Assembly: GCF_002280785.1 (NCBI RefSeq)
Contig: NZ_NCEQ01000003.1
Span: forward strand, 124,001-188,000
Origin: Brevundimonas subvibrioides
GTDB lineage: Bacteria > Pseudomonadota > Alphaproteobacteria > Caulobacterales > Caulobacteraceae
DNA length: 64,000 nucleotides
Direction of reading: 5' to 3'
A program made the position numbers and the translations under genes. Numbering within the stretch: the first letter of the stretch is position 1; every line of letters begins with the position of its first letter. This document shows positions 1 to 7,568 of this stretch, piece by piece. Below the pieces are notes generated by a model, which worked only from the letters and a program-made list of their open reading frames with translations, did not search any database and was not told the origin of the DNA.

Positions 1-47
1 GATTGGCCCGCTAGAAGCGGCGTTCACTTCTTGAAGGAGTTCCCCGC

Positions 48-353
48 ATGGGAATGGCGATCGTCTGGCTCATCAACGCCATCATCAGCCTGATGACCTG
101 GTTCATCATCGGCTCGGCGATCCTCAGCTGGCTGTTCGCCTTCGATGTGATCAACCACCGCAACCGCTTCGTGAACCAGCTGGCCGGATTCCTCGACGCG
201 GTGACGCGGCCCCTGATGGAGCCGTTCCGGCGGATCATCCCGCCGCTGGGCGGCATCGACATCTCGCCGATCGTCGTGCTGCTGCTGCTCAATTTCGCGC
301 GGATCGCCTTCAACAACATGGCCGCCGGCCCGATCATCGCCCTGCTGGGGTGA
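48..353 (+). CDS. yggT: YggT family membrane protein
   Basis: A 101-residue integral membrane protein of the YggT family. The family has been tied to osmotic tolerance and, in some bacteria, to division or membrane-protein placement, but its biochemical role is not settled. Two hydrophobic stretches (about residues 1-35 and 70-98) surround a basic and amphipathic middle that contains the typical DAVTRPLMEPFRRIIPPLGG segment. The ATG is preceded by a good ribosome binding site (GAAGGAG, about 8 nt upstream). The length is normal for the short single-repeat form. It is the first complete gene in the window, so its upstream operon partners cannot be seen. The usual downstream YggU (DUF167) gene is absent; a 3-hydroxyacyl-CoA dehydrogenase follows instead. 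Confidence 0.9.
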   Translation: MGMAIVWLINAIISLMTWFIIGSAILSWLFAFDVINHRNRFVNQLAGFLDAVTRPLMEPFRRIIPPLGGIDISPIVVLLLLNFARIAFNNMAAGPIIALLG

Positions 354-473
354 TGTCGGCGCCCGCCGGGCCGTGGCGCAGGCGCCGCAGTGCGACATTC
401 CAGCCTTGCGCCGCGCCCGGACACTCTTAAGGTGCCCCGGCCCGGGCGAGATGCCGCTTTTGACCACGACTAG

Positions 474-1355
474 ATGACCTCCACGATCAAGACAGTCGCC
501 GTGATCGGCGCCGGCCAGATGGGTGTCGGCATCGCCCATGCCGTGGCCCTGGGCGGATATCAGGTGCGGCTGTACGATGTGGCCGCCGAGCGGCTGCCCA
601 CGGCGCTGGGCGTCATCGCCGCCTCCCTGGCCCGCCAGGTCGAGCGCGGCGGCGTGACCCAGGCCCAGGCCGATACGGCCCTGGCCAGAATTTCCGGCGT
701 CAAGACCCTGGCCGAGGCCGGCAAGTCCGACCTTGTCATCGAAGCCGCCGTCGAGGACGAGGCGACCAAGAAGGCGGTGTTCGCCGAACTGGTCCCCCAT
801 CTGGGCGCCGACACCCTGCTGGCCTCCAATACCTCCTCGATCTCGATCACCCGGCTGGCGTCCGCGACGGACCGGCCGGACCGGTTCATCGGCCTGCATT
901 TCATGAAGCCGGCCCCGGTGATGAAACTGGTGGAGATCATCCGCGGCATCGCCACCTCGGCCGCGACCTACGACGCCGCCGTCGCCTTCGCCGAGAGCCT
1001 GGGCAAGACCACCACCAACGCCGAGGACTTCCCCGCCTTCATCGTCAACCGCATCCTGGTGCCGATGATCAACGAGGCGATCTATGTCCTGTACGAGGGC
1101 GTCGGCAACGTCGCCTCGATCGACAAGGCGCTGAAGCTGGGCGCCAACCATCCGATGGGGCCGCTGGAACTGGCCGACTTCATGGGTCTGGACGTCGTCC
1201 TGGCCATCATGAACGTGCTCTACGACGGGCTGGCCGACAGCAAATACCGGCCCTGCCCGCTGCTGGTGAAATATGTCGAGGCCGGCTGGCTGGGGTGCAA
1301 GTCCGGACGCGGCTTCTACGACTATTCCGGCGACGTTCCGGTCCCGACGCGCTGA
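474..1355 (+). CDS. 3-hydroxybutyryl-CoA dehydrogenase family protein
   Basis: A 293-residue NAD(P)-dependent L-3-hydroxyacyl-CoA dehydrogenase of the stand-alone HbdA/PaaH type. It interconverts 3-hydroxyacyl-CoA and 3-oxoacyl-CoA in short-chain fatty acid or butanoate metabolism. The N-terminal Rossmann fold has the glycine motif GAGQMGVG (about residues 12-19). The catalytic histidine lies in LHFMKP (H142) with its glutamate partner at about E154, and SNTSS (119-123) is the conserved serine segment. The C-terminal dimer domain carries the signature FPAFIVNRILVPMINEA and ends with the expected GxGFYDY. The length fits the single-domain family. The downstream membrane-protein gene starts within the stop codon (TGATG), so the two are probably cotranscribed. 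Acetoacetyl-CoA/PHB turnover is plausible, but the exact chain length is inferred. Confidence 0.93.
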   Translation: MTSTIKTVAVIGAGQMGVGIAHAVALGGYQVRLYDVAAERLPTALGVIAASLARQVERGGVTQAQADTALARISGVKTLAEAGKSDLVIEAAVEDEATKKAVFAELVPHLGADTLLASNTSSISITRLASATDRPDRFIGLHFMKPAPVMKLVEIIRGIATSAATYDAAVAFAESLGKTTTNAEDFPAFIVNRILVPMINEAIYVLYEGVGNVASIDKALKLGANHPMGPLELADFMGLDVVLAIMNVLYDGLADSKYRPCPLLVKYVEAGWLGCKSGRGFYDYSGDVPVPTR

Positions 1356-1912
1356 TGGCCCGGTTCGACACCCCCGCCGATCTTCCCGGTCAGGCGCCGG
1401 TCATCTGGCGCCGGACCCGTGCGGCCATTCCCCTGGCTGCGCTGGCGGGCGTCATGTGGCCGCCGCTGATCCTGACGCTGCTGGTCTGGCCGCCCCAGAA
1501 CTGGATTCCGGGTCGGGACATCGACTGGCGGCTGACGGTTCTGCTGATCGGCATGATCGCCGTGCCCGCCGGCCTGTGGTCGATCCGGCGCGAGCGGGAC
1601 CGTCGCGGTCGCCCGGCCTCGCGCCTCGGCGTCGTGTGGCGCTTCATGCTGTATGGGGGCTTGCTGGCCGCCGCGGCCCAGACGGTGCTCGCCCTGGGCA
1701 TGATGGTCTATGGCTGGGTCCAGTCGGGCGACCTCGGCCAGGGGGTCGGCGCCACCGAAACCACCCTGCTGATCTATGGCGTCGCCGGCCTGCCGGTCGC
1801 GATCCTGGTCGGCATCAGCTACGCCCTGTGGGCCGGCCTCTGCGCCGCCTTCATCGCCTTCATCCCCGCGCCGGAGCCGGTGAAGGCCCGTCTGGGCGTT
1901 CTCGGCCGCTGA
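1355..1912 (+). CDS. Membrane protein of unknown function
   Basis: A 185-residue protein that I do not recognise. The chosen ATG overlaps the stop codon of the upstream dehydrogenase by one base (TGATG), the arrangement of a translationally coupled gene; the in-frame ATG at 1295 would run 60 bases into that gene. About four hydrophobic segments are visible (residues near 25-47, 57-75, 95-118 and 135-165), separated by arginine-rich loops, for example SIRRERDRRGRPASR. The C-terminus is short and cytoplasmic-looking. No catalytic motif or known domain is apparent. The coupling suggests expression with the acyl-CoA dehydrogenase, although a functional link is not demonstrated by sequence. Confidence 0.75.
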   Translation: MARFDTPADLPGQAPVIWRRTRAAIPLAALAGVMWPPLILTLLVWPPQNWIPGRDIDWRLTVLLIGMIAVPAGLWSIRRERDRRGRPASRLGVVWRFMLYGGLLAAAAQTVLALGMMVYGWVQSGDLGQGVGATETTLLIYGVAGLPVAILVGISYALWAGLCAAFIAFIPAPEPVKARLGVLGR

Positions 1913-1988
1913 CGCTGCGGTCATCGTACGGTTTACGCCTGACGTCATTGCGCTAGAATTGCCGGATGATTGCTTTGGGGGAAGCATA

Positions 1989-3233
1989 ATGGCCATGCCC
2001 GCACTCGAGGTTCAGCCTCGCACCGCCGCCGGAGGCCTCGCGCCGACCGAGACCAGGGACCGCATTTTCCAGCTCGACGTGCTGCGCGGCTGGGCGATCC
2101 TCGGGATCCTCGCCGTCAACGCCATCGCCTTCGCCTGGCCGTTCCAGGTCATGATGTCCGAGGCGCCGCCTCCGGGCGCGACCAGCCAGGCCGATCTGAT
2201 CGGGGCGTGGGTCACAGACGTCTTCTTCCACGACAAGTTCCGCACCCTCTTCACCATGCTGTTCGGCGTCTCGATCTTCCTCGTCGGCGGCGAGAAGTCC
2301 GACGAGGCGCGGGGCGCGCTGCTCTGGCGACGTCTGTTGTGGCTGGGCCTGTTCGGCCTGCTGCACGGCGTGGTTCTGTGGTACGGCGACATCCTGCTGC
2401 ACTACGCCTACTGCGGCCTGCTGATGATGATGATGCGCTCATGGAGCGCTCGCCGGTTGCTCTGGATCGGTGGCGGCCTGACCCTTCTGTGGGCCGTTGT
2501 CGCTGCGGTCGCCTCCTGGGGCATGGCCAATCTGCCGGCCGAGGTCGCCGCCCAGATGGAGGCCGCCCGCCCGGTGGCGAGCCCCGAAGCCATCGCCGAG
2601 GCCGTGGCCCTCTACCGCTCCGGCTGGCCGGCCGGCCTCATGGAGAACATCGAGGTCTGGGCGACCTTCCAACTGATGGCCAGCCCGTTCCTGATCCCGG
2701 TGACCGTGCCGCTGATGATGCTGGGTCTGGGCCTGTTCAAGTCCGGCTATCTGCAAGGCCGCGCGCCGCTGTGGACCTATTTTCTGATCATCCTGGTCGG
2801 CGGCGCCAATCTGGCGGCCTTCGCCGTCTGGGGCTGGCAGGACACGATGGCCGGCGAGGCCGATCCGACCAGGGGCCTGGCGGCGGCCGCCGGCGGCGCG
2901 GCCTTCCTGATCACCCTCTTCTACGCCAGCATCCTGATCCTGCTGGTCCGCTTCGGCCTCAGGCCTCTGGTCGCCTGGCTGGCGCCGGTCGGTCGCATGG
3001 CCTTCACCAACTACCTGACCCAGACCCTGATCATGGTCACCCTCTACTCCGCGCCGTGGGGCCCGATGTGGTTCGGCCAGCAGGGTCCGGCCGAAATGTG
3101 GATGGTGGTCGGCGCGATCTGGGCCGCCCAGATCATCTGGTCGCCGCTCTGGTTGTCGGTCTTCACCATGGGACCGCTGGAGTGGATCTGGCGCTGCCTG
3201 ACCTACGGACGGATGGTGCCGATCCGGAAGTAG
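1989..3233 (+). CDS. DUF418 domain-containing membrane protein
   Basis: A 414-residue polytopic membrane protein of the YeiB/DUF418 group, related to the acyltransferase-3 style membrane fold; function is unknown, and transport or envelope modification has been proposed. The N-terminal part contains the conserved RIFQLDVLRGWAILGILAVN segment and KFRTLFTMLFGVS. The C-terminal DUF418 domain carries GRMAFTNYLTQT and ends WSPLWLSVFTMGPLEWIWRCLTYG, all hallmark motifs. About eight to ten membrane segments are evident. I chose the ATG at 1989 because GGGGGAAG lies at normal distance before it; a further in-frame ATG ten codons upstream lacks such a site. Downstream is a repeat-filled gap and hisS on the same strand. 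Confidence 0.88.
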   Translation: MAMPALEVQPRTAAGGLAPTETRDRIFQLDVLRGWAILGILAVNAIAFAWPFQVMMSEAPPPGATSQADLIGAWVTDVFFHDKFRTLFTMLFGVSIFLVGGEKSDEARGALLWRRLLWLGLFGLLHGVVLWYGDILLHYAYCGLLMMMMRSWSARRLLWIGGGLTLLWAVVAAVASWGMANLPAEVAAQMEAARPVASPEAIAEAVALYRSGWPAGLMENIEVWATFQLMASPFLIPVTVPLMMLGLGLFKSGYLQGRAPLWTYFLIILVGGANLAAFAVWGWQDTMAGEADPTRGLAAAAGGAAFLITLFYASILILLVRFGLRPLVAWLAPVGRMAFTNYLTQTLIMVTLYSAPWGPMWFGQQGPAEMWMVVGAIWAAQIIWSPLWLSVFTMGPLEWIWRCLTYGRMVPIRK

Positions 3234-3235
3234 GG

Positions 3236-3358
3236 CAGTGGCGAGTGAGGAGTGACGAGTGGCGAGGTCCGCTCTGGACCATCGCGCGTCCCCGGTCACG
3301 CCGAGCGGTGGAAGAGCGCCTTGAACTCGCCACTCGCCACTCGCCACTCGTCACTCTA
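3236..3358. repeat. Intergenic inverted repeat built from TGGCGAG units
   Basis: The gap between the DUF418 gene and hisS consists almost wholly of an imperfect inverted repeat. The left arm (3236-3266) contains GTGGCGAGT and GACGAGTGGCGAG; the right arm (3325-3358) contains three tandem copies of CACTCGC followed by CACTCGTCACT, the complementary unit. The transcript could fold back over about 30 bp, with the centre (about 60 nt) unpaired. The right arm ends ten bases before the hisS ATG, so it may influence hisS translation. It shows no similarity to the other long repeats in this window. Confidence 0.8.
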
Positions 3359-3369
3359 GAACGCCGCCC

Positions 3370-4887
3370 ATGACCGACGCCTCCTCCGCTGCCGAAACGC
3401 CTGACCCCATCCGCCCCGAAGCCCGAGGCCCGCGAGGCTTCGCCGACCGGCGCGGGCCCGAGGTCGCGGCCGAACGCCGGATCGTGCGCCAGGTGTCGGA
3501 GGTCTATGAGCGCTGGGGCTTCGAGCCGCTGGAGACCGGCGCCTTCGAATACGCCGATGCGCTGGGCAAATTCCTGCCCGACGCCGACCGTCCGAACGAG
3601 GGCGTCTTCGCCCTTCAGGACGACGACGATCAGTGGATGGCCCTGCGCTACGACCTGACCGCGCCCCTGGCCCGGTTCGCGGCCCAGACCTGGGAGACCC
3701 TGCCCAAACCCTATCGCCGCTACGCTTTCGGACCCGTGTGGCGCAACGAGAAGCCCGGACCCGGCCGCTTCCGCGAGTTCGTCCAGTGCGACGCCGACAC
3801 GGTCGGCTCCGACCGCCCCGAGGCTGACGCCGAGATCATCGCCATGGCCTGCGAGGGCCTTCAGGCCGCGGGCCTCGCCGAGGGTCAGGCGGTCGTGCGC
3901 GTCTCCAACCGCAAACTGTTCGACGGCCTGTTCGAGGCCGGCGGGATCACCGATCCGATCCAGCGGCTGACCGCCCTTCGCGCCATCGACAAGTTCGACC
4001 GCCTCGGCTGGGAGGGCGTCGCCGCCCTGCTGGGCGAGGGCCGTCTGGATGACAGCGGCGACTATACGAAGGGCGCCAACCTGCCGCTCGGCGTGGCTGC
4101 GACCATCGAGGCCTTCCTCGGATCGGCGTCCGAAGGCACGCGCGCCGAGACACTCGACGCCATCGCCCGCTCGGGCGGCCTCGGCGCCGCCGGCGAAGCG
4201 GCTCTGGAGGAGCTGGCCGGGATCGACCGCGCCCTGACCGCCATGCGCGTCGACCAGGCGACGGTCCGGTTCGACCCGACCATCGTGCGCGGTCTGGAAT
4301 ACTACACCGGCGCCGTGTTCGAGGCCGAACTGCTGCTGGACACCACCGACGACAAGGGTCGGCCGGTCCGCTTCGGTTCGATCGGCGGCGGCGGTCGCTA
4401 CGACGACCTCGTGGCCCGCTTCACCGGCCAGTCGACCCCGGCGACCGGCTTCTCGTTCGGCGTCTCGCGCCTGGCCTCCGCCTTGCGCGCGGCGGGCCGG
4501 ACTCCGGAGACGGCGCGCGGCCCGGTGGTCGTGATCGTCTTCTCCCAGGACGACATGCAGGCCTATCTCGACGCCGTGTCCGAACTGCGGGCCGCCGGCG
4601 TCGCCGCCGAACTCTATCTGGGTCGCGCGGGCATGAAGGCCCAGATGAAATACGCCGACCGCCGCAACGCTCCGGCCGTCGTCCTCCTGGGCGGCGACGA
4701 GATCGCCGGCGGCCAGGTCACCATCAAGGATCTCGACGCCGGGCGCGCGGCGGCCGCCGGTCTGGCGGACAACGAGGCCTGGAAGGCCGAGCGTCCTGGC
4801 CAGCAGACCGTCCCGCGCGGAGACCTCGTGCGAACCATTCGCACCATTATCGAAGCTTCTTCGAGAATGACGCCGGCCATCGGATGA
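3370..4887 (+). CDS. hisS: Histidine--tRNA ligase, alphaproteobacterial type
   Basis: Class II histidyl-tRNA synthetase, 505 residues, which charges tRNA-His in the cytoplasm. Recognisable parts are motif 2 around RRYAFGPVWRNEKPGPGRFR (about residues 117-136) followed by EFVQCDADTVG, the histidine-specific segment RGLEYYTGAVFE (about 309-320), and the GSIGGGGRYDDLV segment (about 337-349), with an anticodon-binding domain at the C-terminus (from about 375). The protein is longer than the typical 420-430 residues and its motif 2 loop deviates from the E. coli pattern. That matches the divergent HisRS reported for many Alphaproteobacteria, whose tRNA-His lacks G-1. It is not HisZ, because the synthetase signature motifs are complete. 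The start follows directly after an inverted repeat with no strong Shine-Dalgarno site. Confidence 0.93.
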   Translation: MTDASSAAETPDPIRPEARGPRGFADRRGPEVAAERRIVRQVSEVYERWGFEPLETGAFEYADALGKFLPDADRPNEGVFALQDDDDQWMALRYDLTAPLARFAAQTWETLPKPYRRYAFGPVWRNEKPGPGRFREFVQCDADTVGSDRPEADAEIIAMACEGLQAAGLAEGQAVVRVSNRKLFDGLFEAGGITDPIQRLTALRAIDKFDRLGWEGVAALLGEGRLDDSGDYTKGANLPLGVAATIEAFLGSASEGTRAETLDAIARSGGLGAAGEAALEELAGIDRALTAMRVDQATVRFDPTIVRGLEYYTGAVFEAELLLDTTDDKGRPVRFGSIGGGGRYDDLVARFTGQSTPATGFSFGVSRLASALRAAGRTPETARGPVVVIVFSQDDMQAYLDAVSELRAAGVAAELYLGRAGMKAQMKYADRRNAPAVVLLGGDEIAGGQVTIKDLDAGRAAAAGLADNEAWKAERPGQQTVPRGDLVRTIRTIIEASSRMTPAIG

Positions 4888-4964
4888 CTTATCGATGTTC
4901 AGTCATGAAACCGTCGGTTTTCGCTTGCGGTTTGATTGACTTGAACCGGCCCGGGGCGTCATTT

Positions 4965-5092
4965 GACCTCACTCGAACGGCGCGGCGCTGACAAGGCGCA
5001 GCCGCAGTTCGGAGGCGTTTCGGGGAGGAAACGTCCGCTCCTTAGAGAGCGTGAAAGCCCGCTGCGATGTATCCCCCGCAGCGGGCTTTTTC
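4965..5092 (+). ncRNA. Candidate small RNA with three hairpins and a terminator
   Basis: Downstream of hisS there is a possible promoter, TTGACT at 4936-4941 and TCATTT at 4959-4964 with a 17-nt spacer. It is followed by about 125 nt with three predictable stems: GCGGCGC paired with GCGCAGCCGC (4982-5004), GGAGGCGTTTC paired with GAAACGTCCGCTCC (5011-5041), and a classical intrinsic terminator (AAAGCCCGCTGCG/CGCAGCGGGCTTTTT, 5053-5091). There is no convincing reading frame across it. It could be an independent small RNA or the processed 3' end of the hisS transcript. I do not recognise a named RNA family; it lacks the conserved features of tmRNA, RNase P RNA and SRP RNA. Confidence 0.45.
5053..5092 (+). 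terminator. Intrinsic terminator
   Basis: A perfect GC-rich stem, AAAGCCCGCTGCG against CGCAGCGGGCTTT, with a loop of about 9 nt and a run of five T at its end. It terminates rightward transcription from hisS and/or from the candidate small RNA just upstream. Confidence 0.85.
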
Positions 5093-5117
5093 ACGTCTTG
5101 TGATCCGCACATTGATC

Positions 5118-5273
5118 GTCTCCCTTCCCCAAGGGGGAGGGTGGTCGAAGCGAAGCGGAGACCGGGTGGGGGCGGCCCGGCAAGACATCCTCACAAACGG
5201 AAAGAGGCGGCCCCTTCAGGCCGCCCCCACCCCGTCGCTTCCGCGACAACCCTCCCCCGAGGGGGAGGGAGAC
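5118..5273. repeat. Long intergenic inverted repeat between convergent genes
   Basis: Two arms of about 55 bp face each other between hisS and the M13 peptidase gene. The left arm runs GTCTCCCTTCCCC...GGTGGGGGCGGCC and the right arm GGCCGCCCCCACC...GGGGGAGGGAGAC; the centre (about 5180-5215) is not paired. The arms include CGAAGCGAAGCGG / CGTCGCTTCCGCG sub-stems. It belongs to the CTCCC/GGGAG-type repeat family that recurs at 17506, 28389 and 36809. It probably acts as a bidirectional transcription stop, an inference from its place between convergent genes. Confidence 0.85.
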
Positions 5274-5282
5274 CGTTTCCGC

Positions 5283-7403
5283 CTACCAGATGCGAACCCG
5301 CTCTTCCGGCGCCAGGTAGTAGCGCGTGCCCGGCTGGACCTCGAAGGCCTCGTACCAGGCGTCCACATTGCGCAGCGGGCCGATGACGCGGAACTCGTCG
5401 GGCGAGTGCGAATCGGTGGCGATGCGGTTCTTGAGGGCGTCCTCGCGCGACTTCGACTGCCAGACCTGGGCCCAGCCGAGGAAGAAGCGCTGGTCGCCGG
5501 TGAAGCCGTCCAGAACCGGAGCCTCGGCGCCGTTCAGGGACAACTGATAGGCCTCCAGACCCACGGCCACGCCCGAGGCGTCGCCGATGTTCTCACCCAT
5601 GGTCAGGCCCGGATTGATGAAGTGGCCGGGCAGAGGCTCATAGGCGCCGTACTGGGCGCCCAGACGGGTGGTCAGGGCGTTGAAGGCTGTCGCATCGGCC
5701 GGGGTCCACCAGTCGCGCAGCACGCCGTCGCCGTCCGACTTGCGGCCCTGGTCGTCGAAGCCGTGGCCGATCTCGTGGCCGATCACCGCGCCGATGCCGC
5801 CGTAGTTGATGGCCGGGTCGGCCTCCGGGTCGAAGAACGGCGGCTGCAGGATCGCCGCCGGGAAGACGATCTCGTTGTTGGTCGAGTTGTAATAGGCGTT
5901 CACCGTCTGGGGCGTCATGCCCCACTCGGTCTTGTCGACCGGCGCATTCAGGCGGGCGAGATCGTATTCCCAGCGGAAGCGGCTGGCCCGCTCGCCGTTG
6001 CCGAACAGGTCGTCGGCGCGGACCTCCAGATCCGAATAGTCGCGCCAGCGGTCGGGATAGGCGATCTTGACGGTGAACTTGGCCAGCTTGGTCTGGGCCG
6101 CCGCCTTGGTCTCGGCGCTCATCCAGCTGTAGCCCTCGATGCGGTGGCTCAGCGCCGTGCGCAGGTTGGCGACCAGTTGCTCCATCCGGGCCTTGGATTC
6201 GGCCGGGAAATATTCGGCCACATACTGGCGTCCGACCGCTTCGCCCAGGGCGCCGTCGGCGAAGCTGATGCCGCGCTTGTCGCGGCTGCGCTGTTCCAGG
6301 GCGCCCGACAGTTCACGCGAGCGGAACTCCCACTGGGCGTCCGAGAACCGCTGCGACAGGCGAGGCGCGGCGCGGTCCACGGTCTGGAAGGCCTGCCAGG
6401 CCTGCAGGGTCGCGACCGGCGTCTCGGCATAGATGGCGGCGATCTTCGGCAGGGCTGTGTTCTGGCGCGCGATCAGGCGCGGAATGTCGCCCAGACGCGC
6501 GGCTCCGAAATAGCCGGCCCAGTCGAAGCCCGGCGCGTCGGCGGCCAGACGCTGGATCGTATATTCGTTGTAGGTCCTGTCGCGGTCGCGGCTCTCGGCC
6601 GGGGTCCAGTGGGCCTCGGCGATCTTCGTCTCCAGGGCCACGATGGCGGCGGCGGTCCCGGCGGGATCGTCCCAGCCGACCATCTCCAGCATCTGGGCCA
6701 CATAGGCCTCGTACTTCACCTTCTTCTCGGCGAAGAGCGGCGACAGATAGTAGTCGCGGTTGGGAAGGCCGAGACCCGACTGGCTGGTCGAGACGACGTA
6801 GCGGTCCGGGTCCTTCTGGTCGGTCGTGATCCCGGTGCCGAAGAAGGAGCCGCCCAGTCCGCCGATCGTCTGGCCCATATAGGCGGCCAGGGCCTCATGG
6901 CTGTCGGCGGCGCGGATGGCGGTCAGATAGGGCTGCAGCGGCTGGGCGTCGAGCGCCTCGATCCGGGCGGTGTCCATATAGGAGCGATAGGCGTCGGCGA
7001 TCTTCTGCTCGTCCGTGCCGGCCTGCAGATCGGTGCGGGCGACCAGGGTGTCGATCATCGCCTTGACCCGGTTGTCCGACAGTTCGCGCAGCAGGCCGAA
7101 GGAGATGCCGTAGCTGGACCGGTCCGCCGGGATCACCGTGCGATCCAGGGCCAGGCCGTTGGCGAAGCGGTTGAAGTTGTCTCCCGGCGACACGGACCGG
7201 TCCATGCCGGAGGCGTCGAAGCCCCAGGTCCCGTAGTGCGGCGTCTCGGTGCCGCGATAACCGGTGAAGGCCGCATCGCCCTCCTGGAAGATCGACTGGA
7301 TGGTGCAGGCCTCGTCGATACAGCCGTGGTCGTGGTCCTGGGCGGAGGCGGCGGCCGGCAGCAGGAGCGCGCCGAGGGCCGCGCCGATAAGCAGAGACTT
7401 CAT
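5283..7403 (-). CDS. M13 family zinc metallopeptidase
   Basis: A 706-residue secreted peptidase of the neprilysin/PepO family (M13), which cleaves oligopeptides, probably in the periplasm. An N-terminal signal peptide (MKSLLIGAALGALLLPAAASA) is followed by the M13 N-domain, starting with SPGDNFNRFANG (about residues 70-82). The C-terminal peptidase domain has the zinc motif HEIGH (about 542-546), the third ligand glutamate in GENIGDASG (about 601), the substrate-binding NAYYN segment (about 497) and the terminal VRIW that matches the family's usual ending. Length is normal. A binding site AGGAAA precedes the ATG. It is transcribed alone, convergent with hisS and divergent from the antiporter gene. 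Confidence 0.94.
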   Translation of the reverse strand: MKSLLIGAALGALLLPAAASAQDHDHGCIDEACTIQSIFQEGDAAFTGYRGTETPHYGTWGFDASGMDRSVSPGDNFNRFANGLALDRTVIPADRSSYGISFGLLRELSDNRVKAMIDTLVARTDLQAGTDEQKIADAYRSYMDTARIEALDAQPLQPYLTAIRAADSHEALAAYMGQTIGGLGGSFFGTGITTDQKDPDRYVVSTSQSGLGLPNRDYYLSPLFAEKKVKYEAYVAQMLEMVGWDDPAGTAAAIVALETKIAEAHWTPAESRDRDRTYNEYTIQRLAADAPGFDWAGYFGAARLGDIPRLIARQNTALPKIAAIYAETPVATLQAWQAFQTVDRAAPRLSQRFSDAQWEFRSRELSGALEQRSRDKRGISFADGALGEAVGRQYVAEYFPAESKARMEQLVANLRTALSHRIEGYSWMSAETKAAAQTKLAKFTVKIAYPDRWRDYSDLEVRADDLFGNGERASRFRWEYDLARLNAPVDKTEWGMTPQTVNAYYNSTNNEIVFPAAILQPPFFDPEADPAINYGGIGAVIGHEIGHGFDDQGRKSDGDGVLRDWWTPADATAFNALTTRLGAQYGAYEPLPGHFINPGLTMGENIGDASGVAVGLEAYQLSLNGAEAPVLDGFTGDQRFFLGWAQVWQSKSREDALKNRIATDSHSPDEFRVIGPLRNVDAWYEAFEVQPGTRYYLAPEERVRIW

Positions 7404-7545
7404 GAGGATTTCCTGGGGTTTCGGATCGTCGCCGCGCCGTTGTCGCGCGCTCGGCGCGGACCCTACGCCCGGCCCACGGGCTGTCGCCTTAAAAAAAGTT
7501 CATGAATCTGACCGCGCGGCTCGCCAAGCCCAGCCTTTAAGGTGA

Positions 7546-7567
7546 CGATCTCTCATTGAGGAGATCG
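7546..7567 (+). promoter_or_regulatory. Hairpin that overlaps the antiporter ribosome binding site
   Basis: A perfect inverted repeat, CGATCTC (7546-7552) and GAGATCG (7561-7567), separated by 8 nt, ends one base before the ATG of the Kef-type antiporter gene. The Shine-Dalgarno sequence GAGGAG (7558-7563) lies partly in the loop and partly in the 3' arm. A folded mRNA would therefore hide part of the binding site. The repeat could also be a protein operator. Confidence 0.5.
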
Positions 7568-7568
7568 A

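Noticed and set aside
5011..5041. RNase P RNA fragment (GGAGGAAACGTCCGCTCC resembles the GAGGAAAGTCCGGGCTCC core)
   Set aside because: The transcript is only about 125 nt and the other conserved RNase P regions are missing; the match is a simple hairpin.
5067..7505. An 812-codon open frame on the plus strand opposite the M13 peptidase gene
   Set aside because: The minus-strand gene has signal peptide, HEIGH and GENIGD motifs; the plus frame has none and begins inside a terminator and repeat.
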